Source: Promethearchaeota archaeon (lineage in GTDB: Archaea > Asgardarchaeota > Thorarchaeia > Thorarchaeales > Thorarchaeaceae). Taken from it: DNA of 39,409 nucleotides. Made by a program: the position numbers and the translations under genes. Below the pieces are notes generated by a model that saw only the letters and a list, made by a program, of their open reading frames with translations, was not told the DNA's origin and did not search any database. Shown here in pieces: positions 26,401 to 33,196 of this stretch (within the stretch, counting starts at the first letter, position 1; the number at the start of each line of letters is the position of its first letter). The stretch lies in the NCBI GenBank assembly GCA_014728035.1, contig WJMJ01000028.1, forward strand, positions 1 to 39,409, in the 5' to 3' direction.

Positions 26401-28400
26401 CAGGAAACGGTTGGTTCGTTACAACAAATGGTATTGTGGTACATAATAGCTATGGTGTTTTTGCTCATCAAGGTTTTGGATTAAGTTGTAAACCGGTGGC
26501 GGAAAGTATAACAGCATTCGCAAGAGATAAGACCACTAGACTCGTTATTGAGGCTGAACGATTACGCGGTACAGACTTACTTGAGATTGCAAGACAATAT
26601 GGTTATTCAAAAGAAGAAGCATTAAAGGTGCTAGAATTCATGGAACCAGTCCACCGTGTTACGTACGGAGGGGATAGTGTTCCACGAGACACACCAGTCA
26701 CGATACGTAGAAATGAAATGGTTGAAATAATTCCAATCGAGGATTTATTTTATGCACGTAAATATGGTGCAAGTAAATCAAGACGAAAAATCAAAGACAT
26801 AGAAATATGGACTGATGATGGTTGGTCAGAAATTGTATATGCTTATAGACATAAAGTAAAGAAATACGGTTATAGAATCTTAACGGATAAGAGCTATGTT
26901 GAAGTCACAGAAGACCATTCATTAGTTATCAATGGTAAAGAAGTTTCACCAACATCATTAAACGTTGGTGATTATATTGAAGAATATAGACCAACATTAT
27001 TAGAAATAATTGATGTTCCATATGAACTCGCTTGGACTCTTGGGTTTTATGCTGCTGATGGAACAATGGGTACTTATGATACAAAGAGTGGTATAAAACG
27101 ACAGTGGAGGCTAGCAAATCAAGAAGAATCGTATCTTATTAGAGCACAAAAAGCATTACAATCTATTGGATTTCAAACAACAATTATTTATGCTTCTGAT
27201 GGGATGAAATATCTATCAGCGAAGGATAATTTTGAACGGTTCATACAATATTTCTCTATATGCCAAAGTAGAGATGGAGATAAGATTGTACCTTCAATTA
27301 TTCTAAATGGTACAAAAGAAACAAAACAAGCCTTCTTAGAAGGATATCTGAGTGGAGATGGACATATAACTAAATCAGGGAAAATCTCATTCGGTTCAAT
27401 TGATTTTTCATTATTGTCTGGACTATGCTTAATTCTTGAAAACCAAAATAAAGACTATACATTATACACATACCCCAACAAACCAAACTTTATTAAAGTT
27501 GAGATAAGAAGTAATCGACCTATAAAAAGAGAACCAATGAAAATAATATCTATAGAAAAATTTCTTATTGATGATGATGTATTTGACCTCGAAACTAAAA
27601 GACATTGTTTTACTGGTGGCATTGGTGGTGTTTGGTTAAAAAACACCGACAGTGGTCATTTTCGCGGATTAACTAAAGAAGAACAAGACTATCTTGTTAA
27701 TTTCTCAGAAGAAGAACTAAAGGTGCCGTTAGAACCTGAAGAAAAGACACCAATCGTGTTGTTTTATAAGAAGAAAAATTATATTAAAGTGACTGAGAAA
27801 GGACGAGTGATAGTCAAAGGAATGTTAGGTAAGAAACGTAATACTCCTAATATTGCAGTGCGTTGTTTTGATGAGTTCAAGGAGTTACTTAAGAAGACTG
27901 CACTTGGTGAGATTCGCCTAGAAGATGTACGTGAGAAGACCATAGACACCATTCGAAGATATTATGATATGATTTGGCACGCAGAAGGAGAAATCGAAGA
28001 TTATGTATTCGAGGTGCGTATGACCAAACCAATCTCTGCATATGGACATGTAACACAACATGTAAAGGCTGCTAAAAAACTCGCTGAGCACATCCGTTCT
28101 CAATCAACTGCATTACGAACAGTTAATGATGACGCTATCGTTCCCGCAGGAAGCTTCATAAAGTATATCAAACATGCGAAGGGAACTCCAAAACGAATGA
28201 AAAAAGGGAAACGTTCATCCGGTGTAAAATGTGAACCCATTCCATTGGAGATGGCAACCCCAAAAGACATCAGTCCTATATACTATCACGACAATCTTTT
28301 GAGTGTCATGGGTCAAGTGATGGAAGCCCTTAATATTGATGAAGAAGAGGTAATCACACCAGACCCGAACCAACCACAGTTAACTGAGTTTATGGAGTAA
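23412..28400 (+). CDS. polB: Family B DNA polymerase with two inteins
   Basis: The precursor is 1662 residues and the spliced enzyme about 905. Exonuclease motifs: SFDIETE (Exo I), TYFGEGFDLPYL (Exo II), YNYIDADLTLEL (Exo III). Polymerase motifs: LDFSSLYPSVM (motif A), KVYVNA/SYGVFAHQGFGL (motif B, split by intein 1) and VTYGGD/TDSGHF (motif C, split by intein 2). Motif C reads YGGDTDS, with one Gly more than the usual YGDTDS. The last residues, PDPNQPQLTEFME, contain QPQLTEF, resembling a PCNA-interacting (PIP) box. It is the replicative polymerase of the virus, translationally coupled to the primase-helicase. No PCNA gene is seen here, so the host clamp may be used. Confidence 0.95.
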   Translation: MVRYLVDVKYNRETDNPIYIFFDEETQTFDELVIPREDSFSYFLQTGMSIQEVRTIFESTDPEAIECIESLEYVVKFNLFKERWERVVKVNMLTAWDVKKHRFDTCHEGYIRRTTRHMLDKRWYMGMQYDSINQLNVPKIETRYITKLVNKGYPEDLVKQLLNMMFTPTPRISTMSFDIETETHGTIHPNPMYAATPIISAAFKFHDIHGNEEPGLVYILHNKLRQLDRLDPSKPLNELLTSGKVKMVVFETEYELINAILEKIKDPQYPMLLTYFGEGFDLPYLFNRAINLGINKFRIPYTAWRGIDRGYMAQGTPWRVKMKEKMHIDMQQFFAQPTVKNYVFKGKYSRLGLGDVGEALLGRTKIEYDGSINDMSIGELAYYNYIDADLTLELMKMGGFLSLRIIFMFMKLGRQGYYEAAHRAIGHKILNFIQGYLTERGILIPNRDDLSLVGTVHSKADIKGKGYKGAIVIDYVKGVHDKVQSLDFSSLYPSVMKSENLSFDTVNCSHPECEDNKVPELPHHVCTKKMGILPMLIGCIKDIRLTMFKPWRSDTSRTEEERATFKAVEQGIKVYVNACLPYGEEVITKDKDGIIRKEKIIDLFSSWREKKILSIRNDRDDDSFGSPIFTDILGIMDSGESEIIEIRLSDGRSIRCTDNHVFPKSLPKHTKRAGYHEAKQEFSIKEVEASELKKDDEIFVLNKTPLTEKSPDYLFIPDIIQGHDIGIGISRRDFKKHAYKRQQSGISDQLINLFSMKGTYSKTTKRYKLIWNELTEQERDIIREHYNRVQIKINPSGPGYWSDSYIDIIDDFIKLLGWYIAEGGIGTNSNRITITQYEDTSKENVDRIKQVLKHIGIKYSYLQHKQFNIYSKVYVALFKTLCGEGAYNKRIPIFILNKERAKILLDSYWRGDGNTTTNGSRRYSTVSKDLAYDILTLLGSIGRMASIQHDDIYRVVETTGRHYTRTYRGKVEFNGTVPVRIKSITRKRIESVIDIETGNGWFVTTNGIVVHNSYGVFAHQGFGLSCKPVAESITAFARDKTTRLVIEAERLRGTDLLEIARQYGYSKEEALKVLEFMEPVHRVTYGGDSVPRDTPVTIRRNEMVEIIPIEDLFYARKYGASKSRRKIKDIEIWTDDGWSEIVYAYRHKVKKYGYRILTDKSYVEVTEDHSLVINGKEVSPTSLNVGDYIEEYRPTLLEIIDVPYELAWTLGFYAADGTMGTYDTKSGIKRQWRLANQEESYLIRAQKALQSIGFQTTIIYASDGMKYLSAKDNFERFIQYFSICQSRDGDKIVPSIILNGTKETKQAFLEGYLSGDGHITKSGKISFGSIDFSLLSGLCLILENQNKDYTLYTYPNKPNFIKVEIRSNRPIKREPMKIISIEKFLIDDDVFDLETKRHCFTGGIGGVWLKNTDSGHFRGLTKEEQDYLVNFSEEELKVPLEPEEKTPIVLFYKKKNYIKVTEKGRVIVKGMLGKKRNTPNIAVRCFDEFKELLKKTALGEIRLEDVREKTIDTIRRYYDMIWHAEGEIEDYVFEVRMTKPISAYGHVTQHVKAAKKLAEHIRSQSTALRTVNDDAIVPAGSFIKYIKHAKGTPKRMKKGKRSSGVKCEPIPLEMATPKDISPIYYHDNLLSVMGQVMEALNIDEEEVITPDPNQPQLTEFME
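25146..26447 (+). other. PolB intein 1 (motif B site), LAGLIDADG
   Basis: Precursor residues 579-1012 (434 residues). It begins CLPYGEEVITKDKDG and ends TTNGIVVHN before Ser+1 of SYGVFAH. Block B is CTDNHVFP. Endonuclease motifs are LLGWYIAEGGIG and LLDSYWRGDGN. Rejoining gives KVYVNA-SYG, polymerase motif B (Kx7YG). In frame at both junctions. Confidence 0.92.
26676..27644 (+). other. PolB intein 2 (motif C site), LAGLIDADG
   Basis: Precursor residues 1089-1411 (323 residues). It begins with Ser1 (SVPRDTPVTIRRNEMV), like other inteins at the polymerase YxDTD site such as Tli pol-2, and is followed by Thr+1 (TDSGHF). Endonuclease motifs are LGFYAADGTMG and LEGYLSGDGHI; block B is VTEDHSLV. 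The C-terminus is GGVWLKN, so the penultimate His is replaced by Lys. Rejoining restores YGGDTDS. Confidence 0.9.
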
Positions 28401-28411
28401 TCTTTATATTA

Positions 28412-28419
28412 TTTATAAT
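28412..28419 (+). promoter_or_regulatory. TATA box for the small zinc-protein genes
   Basis: TTTATAAT centred about 28 bases ahead of the ATG at 28444, immediately after the polB stop. It implies a separate, nearly leaderless transcript for the three small genes that follow. Confidence 0.45.
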
Positions 28420-28443
28420 AATACAATAGAACAGGTTATAACC

Positions 28444-28752
28444 ATGACAGGTAAACAACTCTACACAGATGATGATACATCTAATAACGTATCAACATGT
28501 AAAGGTACTATTACTACAGGTTCTGATTGGTGGACTATTTATGATTCAAAATCATCTAAAATCACCTTTGGTGAACCATATTATTCAACTGGTGGCTCTT
28601 GCGGTATGTATGTATATTCGAATGATTTTGAGGAACGTGTAGAAAAAATAGAAGTATTGATTAAGTCCTTAGAGAAACGTATCTCAGTGATTGAACAGAA
28701 CATGCTTAGTTTAATCACAAAAATCGATATGTTATCTAAGGTGAAAGAGTAA
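28444..28752 (+). CDS. Small hypothetical protein with C-terminal coiled coil
   Basis: A 102-residue protein. The first 60 residues are polar and Gly/Ser/Thr-rich. Residues 62-100 form a clean heptad coiled coil (EERVEKIEVLIKSLEKRISVIEQNMLSLITKIDMLSKVKE), probably for oligomerisation. The next gene begins in its stop codon (TAATG). No family recognised. Confidence 0.6.
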   Translation: MTGKQLYTDDDTSNNVSTCKGTITTGSDWWTIYDSKSSKITFGEPYYSTGGSCGMYVYSNDFEERVEKIEVLIKSLEKRISVIEQNMLSLITKIDMLSKVKE

Positions 28753-28961
28753 TGTCTTGCAATCATTGTAATGCAACTACTGAAATCAGAAAAATAACTG
28801 TTCCAATCGAACGCAAAGGAAAGATTGTGAACTTTCGAAAAGTACAGGTATGTCCAAGATGTATAGAAAAATATTATCCTGAACATGCTATGGAACCACG
28901 ATCAAAAATGTATAAAGCAATGATTAGAGGAAAAGAAACATATATACGAGGACGAACATGA
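28752..28961 (+). CDS. Small zinc-ribbon protein
   Basis: A 69-residue protein with MSCNHCNATTE near the start and VCPRCIEKYY at about residues 33-42. This is a CxxC...CxxC zinc ribbon with a basic C-terminal tail (MIRGKETYIRGRT). It is probably a nucleic-acid-binding or transcription-related small protein. Start and stop overlap its neighbours (TAATG before, ATGATG after), so translation is coupled through the three-gene set. Confidence 0.6.
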   Translation: MSCNHCNATTEIRKITVPIERKGKIVNFRKVQVCPRCIEKYYPEHAMEPRSKMYKAMIRGKETYIRGRT

Positions 28962-29110
28962 TGAATTGCCCAAACTGTGGAACGAAACTACAAAAAGTTG
29001 TTATATTTGAAGAAAAAGTGGTTCAATGTCCTGTCTGTGAATACAAACAGAACGAACCAACACTTCAAGAGTCTGTTGTCATTGATAAGATATTAGAAGA
29101 AACGACCTGA
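28958..29110 (+). CDS. 50-residue zinc-ribbon protein
   Basis: A short gene starting at ATG 28958 (or 28961) inside the stop of the previous gene. It encodes MMNCPNCGTKLQKVVIF then VVQCPVCEYKQNE and an acidic tail ending DKILEETT. Two CxxC pairs 20 residues apart are the classic zinc-ribbon spacing, as in TFIIB/TFS-like or small archaeal regulators. A strong intrinsic-type terminator follows 7 bases after the stop. Its end overlaps the convergent minus-strand gene by 18 bases. Confidence 0.7.
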   Translation: MMNCPNCGTKLQKVVIFEEKVVQCPVCEYKQNEPTLQESVVIDKILEETT

Positions 29111-29383
29111 AGTCTTTAGAAGGTTCTCAAACGAACCTTCTTTTTCATCAACGTAGTCTGCTACTTCCCCCATTTGTTCTTTAAGAGAGATACGTGATTT
29201 CCGTAGTTCAGGAATAGCTTCATCAAGATATTCTAACACGCCATTAAGTATATTAATACGCTGAGAGTGTGAAGCTTCACGAGCCTCTTTTAGATGAGTT
29301 TTTATCCTGATAAAATCTAATTCTAATGTCTTTCGTAATCGATAGAAATCAACAACAAGTTGAGTATATTGCTGTCGTAACAT
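29093..29383 (-). CDS. Small coiled-coil protein
   Basis: About 96 residues from ATG 29383 (MLRQQYTQLVVDFYRL...), or from the adjacent GTG at 29386. The frame is open to 29488, but that part overlaps the conserved dUTPase C-terminus. It is nearly all helix with heptads (LRKTLELDFIRIKTHLKEA; LEYLDEAIPELRKSRISLKEQM). The start lies about 14 bases after the dUTPase stop, so it is co-transcribed. No function recognised. Confidence 0.6.
   Translation of the reverse strand: MLRQQYTQLVVDFYRLRKTLELDFIRIKTHLKEAREASHSQRINILNGVLEYLDEAIPELRKSRISLKEQMGEVADYVDEKEGSFENLLKTSGRFF
29118..29145 (+). terminator. Intrinsic-type terminator
   Basis: AGAAGGTTC (29118-29126) pairs perfectly with GAACCTTCT (29133-29141) over a 6-nt loop, followed by a T-run (29141-29145). 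It ends the plus-strand polB/zinc-protein block and lies within the 3' coding end of the convergent gene. Confidence 0.75.
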
Positions 29384-29396
29384 CACTAATCTTTTA

Positions 29397-29867
29397 CTAA
29401 TATCCGGTGCTTCCGAATCCTTTTGCTCCTCGTTCTGTTTCGTCAAGTTGTACCACCTCAAAAATTCGTGTGTCATGAACTCGTTCAATCTTCATTTGTG
29501 CTATACGATCACCAACAGATATTGAATACTGTTTACCTGAATGATTGATCAAAATTACTTTGATATTCCCACGATAACCAGCATCGATAGTTCCAGGGGT
29601 GTTAAGAACAGTAATACCATGTCTAACAGCGAGACCACTTCTAGGTCTAATAGTTGCTTCTGTTCCAATTGGAATCTCCATCTGAATACCGGTCTCGATT
29701 CCTATGAACTCTCCTGGCTTCAATACTAATGATTCACATGAATATAAATCAAAACATGCGTCATCTTCATGTTTCTTCTCAGGTAGTTGTGCAGAAGGAT
29801 GTACTCGTTTGAATTTCACTATAATTGAATCATTTTGTTGTACTGTCTGTGTCTTATTCGTCGTCAA
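29397..29867 (-). CDS. dut: dUTP diphosphatase (trimeric dUTPase)
   Basis: 156 residues. It hydrolyses dUTP to dUMP and pyrophosphate, keeping uracil out of DNA and feeding ThyX. All five motifs are visible in order: DDACFDLYS (1), IRPRSGLAVRHG (2), NTPGTIDAGYRGNIKVILINHS (3, with catalytic Asp), GDRIAQMKI (4) and the C-terminal Gly-rich arm RGAKGFGSTGY (5). The length is normal for the trimeric family. It overlaps the upstream gene by 14 bases and the coiled-coil gene follows directly. Confidence 0.95.
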   Translation of the reverse strand: MTTNKTQTVQQNDSIIVKFKRVHPSAQLPEKKHEDDACFDLYSCESLVLKPGEFIGIETGIQMEIPIGTEATIRPRSGLAVRHGITVLNTPGTIDAGYRGNIKVILINHSGKQYSISVGDRIAQMKIERVHDTRIFEVVQLDETERGAKGFGSTGY

Positions 29868-30561
29868 TTTGTATGACTCCCTCGATGTATTCCATTACTT
29901 GTAATGGTTTACGAATCGCATATACCCGTGCGACACGCTTCCTATTATGTTTTGTCCTAGAACCAACAGTTCCCCACATCTCTGCGGTTCCTCTTAATTT
30001 CTTCAATCCACGAGGAATCTTTTCAGAATCGATATCTTGAACACCAAAACGTTCACTCATCAATCGTATCAATGCACCCTCCACAGATTTGATACTCTTG
30101 ATATTGCATTCACGAACAATCTGTTTCGATATCGTTCGCAGGTTGATGAGGCAACCATTCTTCCCGCTTAATTTTAGACGATGATGTATGATACGCAGCA
30201 CATGCGCCCATAATAATTCATCATTTATCTCATATTTAATAACTTGTCCCTTTCGGACGATAATCCTTCCTATTATATTATTTCCACTAGAGTCTTGTTC
30301 TAAGACGATGAATGGAAGTTGTGTTACTACATCACTATCATCTTGAAAACTCTCATTATATACTTGTACTTCTTCACGTTGTTCAAATGGAATCTCCGTA
30401 TCATCTGTTGTCTGACAATCATAGTTATCATAGTCTTCGTTTGATACTTCCATTGCTGTCATTTCTTGAATACTCAGGTTTTCATAAAAATTATGTTCTT
30501 TTTTGGGCACGTCAGCACCACCATGATTATAGACACTCCATAATAATTTACTCTTTAGCAA
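29854..30561 (-). CDS. Hypothetical protein, possible DNA-binding
   Basis: About 235 residues, family unknown. The N-terminal third is acidic and probably disordered (NEDYDNYDCQTTDDTEIPFEQREEVQ). The C-terminal half looks like a winged-helix arrangement (LLWAHVLRIIHHRLKL..., INLRTISKQIVRECNIKSIKSVEGALIRLMSERFG), followed by a basic tail (GSRTKHNRKRVARVYAIRK). The start is uncertain. A TATA at 30581-30588 (minus TTTAAAAG) predicts a transcript start near 30558, so the ATG at 30597 is excluded. Candidates are the TTG at 30561 or the ATGs at 30462 and 30453. It is the first gene of the dUTPase operon and possibly its regulator. Confidence 0.55.
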   Translation of the reverse strand: MLKSKLLWSVYNHGGADVPKKEHNFYENLSIQEMTAMEVSNEDYDNYDCQTTDDTEIPFEQREEVQVYNESFQDDSDVVTQLPFIVLEQDSSGNNIIGRIIVRKGQVIKYEINDELLWAHVLRIIHHRLKLSGKNGCLINLRTISKQIVRECNIKSIKSVEGALIRLMSERFGVQDIDSEKIPRGLKKLRGTAEMWGTVGSRTKHNRKRVARVYAIRKPLQVMEYIEGVIQIDDE

Positions 30562-30580
30562 TTTATTGACATAAACCAAA

Positions 30581-30610
30581 CTTTTAAATGTTATCACTCG
30601 GTATTATAAT
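30581..30610. promoter_or_regulatory. Divergent TATA boxes
   Basis: Minus-strand TATA TTTAAAAG at 30581-30588 serves the dUTPase operon. Plus-strand TATA attataat at 30603-30610 lies 26 bases ahead of the ATG at 30633, giving a leaderless or short-leader mRNA for the small-gene chain. Confidence 0.5.
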
Positions 30611-30632
30611 AAAATTGTATGAAGGGAAAAAT

Positions 30633-30803
30633 ATGGTTGAAATGTCATCAGACCATCCATTACGGGTAATACATGATACACTTGCGGAGATAAGCACGGA
30701 ACTACACCGATTATCGATAAAATTAATCGAAGTAAGAGAACAGTTACATATCATAGATGAATTACAACGTAGGATAGATGAATATACAGAATCTGAGGAA
30801 TGA
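30633..30803 (+). CDS. Small coiled-coil protein
   Basis: 56 residues from the ATG at 30633 (MVEMSSDHPLRV...), chosen because the plus-strand TATA lies 26 bases upstream; the frame is open to 30588. It is helical throughout with heptads (LAEISTELHRLSIKLIEVREQLHIIDELQRRIDEY), so probably a dimeric coiled coil. It ends ESEE with the stop inside TGAGGAATGA, which couples it to the next gene. Confidence 0.55.
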   Translation: MVEMSSDHPLRVIHDTLAEISTELHRLSIKLIEVREQLHIIDELQRRIDEYTESEE

Positions 30804-31237
30804 CTATGAAAGAAGTAGAAAAAAGAAATAAAAAAGAACACGAGTTTAGAGTGGACATAATGCTTCAAGATGAAATGCTGTCAAAAGAAGCACGAGAGCG
30901 ATACAATGACGATAGATTTGATGAAGAAGAACCAGAAGGATATTGGTTCGTAGAAGATATGTATATAGACAGTTTTGATGTTATCGACAAAAAGATACAG
31001 ATATTCTTCTGTAAAAAAGGAGAACAAGACGAATTATCTCCTCTTTTTGTAGCAGTTGAATTCGATATATATATACTGCTCAGATTATTATCAAAAATAA
31101 ATTATGATACTGATAATCTAATAAAAACACTTGTTGAACAAAAATCAGTAGATATGAAACATGAAGACCTCATGAGGGCATTTCAAACGTTAACTTCTGC
31201 TATTAATGGTTTGAAACTCAAGGAGGCTGAGGAATGA
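30800..31237 (+). CDS. Acidic hypothetical protein
   Basis: 145 residues, family unknown. It is charged and acidic in the first half (NDDRFDEEEPEGYWFVEDMYIDSFDVIDKKIQIFFCKKGEQD), with a helical C-terminal half. It starts in the stop codon of the previous gene (ATGA) with GAGG just upstream, and ends LKEAEE where the same TGAGGAATGA element starts the next gene. Codon use is AT-rich like the genome at large. Confidence 0.55.
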   Translation: MTMKEVEKRNKKEHEFRVDIMLQDEMLSKEARERYNDDRFDEEEPEGYWFVEDMYIDSFDVIDKKIQIFFCKKGEQDELSPLFVAVEFDIYILLRLLSKINYDTDNLIKTLVEQKSVDMKHEDLMRAFQTLTSAINGLKLKEAEE

Positions 31238-31434
31238 GTTTGTTCAACATTAAGGTGGCGGGCGACTGCAAATATTATCTTCCTGATGCGGTGAGAGAAA
31301 ACACTCTTACGGGCCACTCTGAAATGTTCAGTGGATGCGAAGTGTATAACCCCGTTGCGCTGTGCGGTGTGAATTGTTGTTCTTTACCCCCATCACACTG
31401 CCCTGGATGGAAATTGAATGAGGCTGAGGAATGA
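31234..31434 (+). CDS. Small cysteine-rich protein
   Basis: 66 residues with six Cys (GDCKYYL, FSGCEVY, ALCGVNCCSLPPSHCPGW), probably a metal-binding miniprotein. It is visibly richer in G+C (about 48% over 31261-31380 by hand count) than the next gene (about 33% over 31741-31800), which suggests a foreign origin. It is translationally coupled at both ends through TGAGGAATGA. Confidence 0.6.
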   Translation: MSLFNIKVAGDCKYYLPDAVRENTLTGHSEMFSGCEVYNPVALCGVNCCSLPPSHCPGWKLNEAEE

Positions 31435-31583
31435 GCGAGTACACGGACCCTCTACATATGATTGAGTCGGTCTTTGATAACGATTGTCAGGCATGTGAAG
31501 AAAAGATGAGCCGGCCACTAGACACATGCCGAAAATGTAGCTTATGGTATGTTAGGAAAAAACGAATGGATGTTGAGGAATGA
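31431..31583 (+). CDS. 50-residue zinc-finger protein
   Basis: A short gene starting at ATG 31431 in the stop of the previous gene. It encodes NDCQACEEKMSRPL and DTCRKCSLWYVRKKR, a CxxC...CxxC finger with a basic tail, ending MDVEE. The stop again lies in TGAGGAATGA. It shares the higher G+C of the gene before it. Possibly nucleic-acid binding. Confidence 0.65.
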   Translation: MSEYTDPLHMIESVFDNDCQACEEKMSRPLDTCRKCSLWYVRKKRMDVEE

Positions 31584-31617
31584 AAGCCGAATAAAAGTTC
31601 AGAATGGTGTCGAAGAG

Positions 31618-31932
31618 ATGAGTGATATGCAAAGAAAGATTACAGCATTGGTTGAGAACATCATGTTGATGTTACACAGTGGAGAACTTGGTCATCTAGT
31701 TACTAGCACTGATTTTGATAATAGACTTGATATAAAACGTGCATTTGATTATGTTCGTATTATTTTACAAGGAGGTTCACCAGATATGGGATATAGATCA
31801 AAACTCAGAGAATATATTTTCATGATAATTTCAAATGAGATAACAAAGGCTCGTCTGTATCATGATTATTCAACAGAAGACTTATTTACTGCTGTTGGAT
31901 TATTGAAAAAGAAACTTATGTGGTGGGATTAG
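31618..31932 (+). CDS. Helical hypothetical protein
   Basis: About 104 residues from ATG 31618 (MSDMQRKITALVENIML...), preceded by GAAGAG. The frame is open to 31549 with other ATGs at 31549 and 31570, but those overlap the zinc-finger gene. It is mostly helical and no family is recognised. The upstream TGAGGAATGA would instead start a 4-codon peptide (MKAE) ending 24 bases before this ATG, which may be a relic or a coupling leader. Confidence 0.5.
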   Translation: MSDMQRKITALVENIMLMLHSGELGHLVTSTDFDNRLDIKRAFDYVRIILQGGSPDMGYRSKLREYIFMIISNEITKARLYHDYSTEDLFTAVGLLKKKLMWWD

Positions 31933-31934
31933 AA

Positions 31935-32183
31935 ATGAAAAAATGGAAAAAAGCAAGGAAGAAACCAGTATTAGTAGAGTTCAGAGAAGTGGAATTTGAT
32001 GAGCATGGTGTTGAAACCTTAGAGGGATATAAACCATGCAATAAGGACGAACATTTTATTATTCGTGGAGTTGAAGGAGAAGTCTATCCTATTAAAAAAA
32101 GTATTTTCTTTAAGACTTATATAATTGAAGATGATATTGTTCATATAATTGAAGATGATATTGATGAGGATGAACGAGATTGA
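31935..32183 (+). CDS. Phage-type small protein of the KKPV-E(F/A)...YxIKG...Y family
   Basis: About 82 residues from ATG 31935 (MKKWKKARKKPVLVEFREV). The pattern RKKPVLVEFREVEF, then EHFIIRGVEGEVYPIKKSIFFKTYIIE, matches a small protein common in tailed phages (KKPVxVEA...GDYIIKGVxGEFYPCKPDIFxKTY). Its function is not established. The C-terminus has a short internal repeat, IIEDDIVHIIEDDIDEDE. It starts 2 bases after the previous stop. A GTG at 31920 is a less likely start. Confidence 0.7.
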   Translation: MKKWKKARKKPVLVEFREVEFDEHGVETLEGYKPCNKDEHFIIRGVEGEVYPIKKSIFFKTYIIEDDIVHIIEDDIDEDERD

Positions 32184-33196
32184 ATAAGATACGAATTGGT
32201 GACCTATACTGTGGAATGGGGGGATGGGCAACAGGAACCAAACTGAGTAACCATCATCATTATGAGTCATTAAAAACGATATGGGCCGTGGATGTATGGG
32301 ATAAAGCTATTGATACATACAAAGCTAATCATGATTCTGTTCATACCTATACTACAGATATTCTAGATTTACATCCAAGTGATATGGAACCAGTAGATAT
32401 ATTGGTCGGAAGTCCACCTTGCCCCGAATTCTCAAATGCTAAGCAAGCTCAAGAGAGGGATATAGAGAAAGGTATGGAACTTGTTAATAAATTCTTTGAA
32501 TTTGTAGATTACATCAAACCCAGATTCTGGGCAATGGAGAATGTACGCACCTTTAAACGATATATGAAATATATTAAGTTATTACCTGAAGATACACAGA
32601 TGTTTATCATGCGTGGTAATGATTATTTAACACCACAACGACGATATCGTTGTATATTGACTAATATCAGTAAAATACCTGATAAAAGACCAACAAAAAG
32701 AACACTAGGTGATGTTATATCAACATTACCAGTTCCAGGAAAAACAGAACCTCCGTTTTTTAATCCTATCTATATCGATAGACTCGGAGACTATTATTCA
32801 CCAAAAATTAATGATAGTAAGAATTTAACTCATCATGATCTTTATCCTGTGAAAGAAAAACATCTTGATAAGATATATAGAAAAAAGATGAAGAACCCCA
32901 ATGCTGGATGTGTTCCATGTCCTGACCCATTAGATAGACCAGCAAGAACCATATGCGCAAAACCTTCTACAACTGGTCGAGAAGTCATAATCATAAAAGA
33001 TGAACGATTAGAATATCCATATCGATATTTATCATTACGCGAACAAGCTTGTCTTCAAGGATTTCCTGTAGGATATATACTACCTTTACAAGGAAAAACA
33101 GTTAATCAGATTTTAATTGGTAATGCATTCCCACCACCAATGGCTGCCAGTCTTTTCGAACAGATGAAAGAAGACATGAAGATTGATATGAAATAA
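32180..33196 (+). CDS. DNA (cytosine-5) methyltransferase
   Basis: 338 residues. It transfers a methyl group to cytosine C5. Motif I is LYCGMGGWATG, motif IV VGSPPCPEF with catalytic Cys81, motif VI MENVRTF, motif VIII LTPQRRYRCI, and motif X QILIGNAFPPPMA near the end. A target-recognition region lies between motif VIII and the late motifs. It starts at TTG (32180), overlapping the previous stop (ATTGA), so it is coupled to the small-gene chain. It is a stand-alone enzyme with no restriction endonuclease visible beside it, so probably protective. Confidence 0.92.
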   Translation: MNKIRIGDLYCGMGGWATGTKLSNHHHYESLKTIWAVDVWDKAIDTYKANHDSVHTYTTDILDLHPSDMEPVDILVGSPPCPEFSNAKQAQERDIEKGMELVNKFFEFVDYIKPRFWAMENVRTFKRYMKYIKLLPEDTQMFIMRGNDYLTPQRRYRCILTNISKIPDKRPTKRTLGDVISTLPVPGKTEPPFFNPIYIDRLGDYYSPKINDSKNLTHHDLYPVKEKHLDKIYRKKMKNPNAGCVPCPDPLDRPARTICAKPSTTGREVIIIKDERLEYPYRYLSLREQACLQGFPVGYILPLQGKTVNQILIGNAFPPPMAASLFEQMKEDMKIDMK

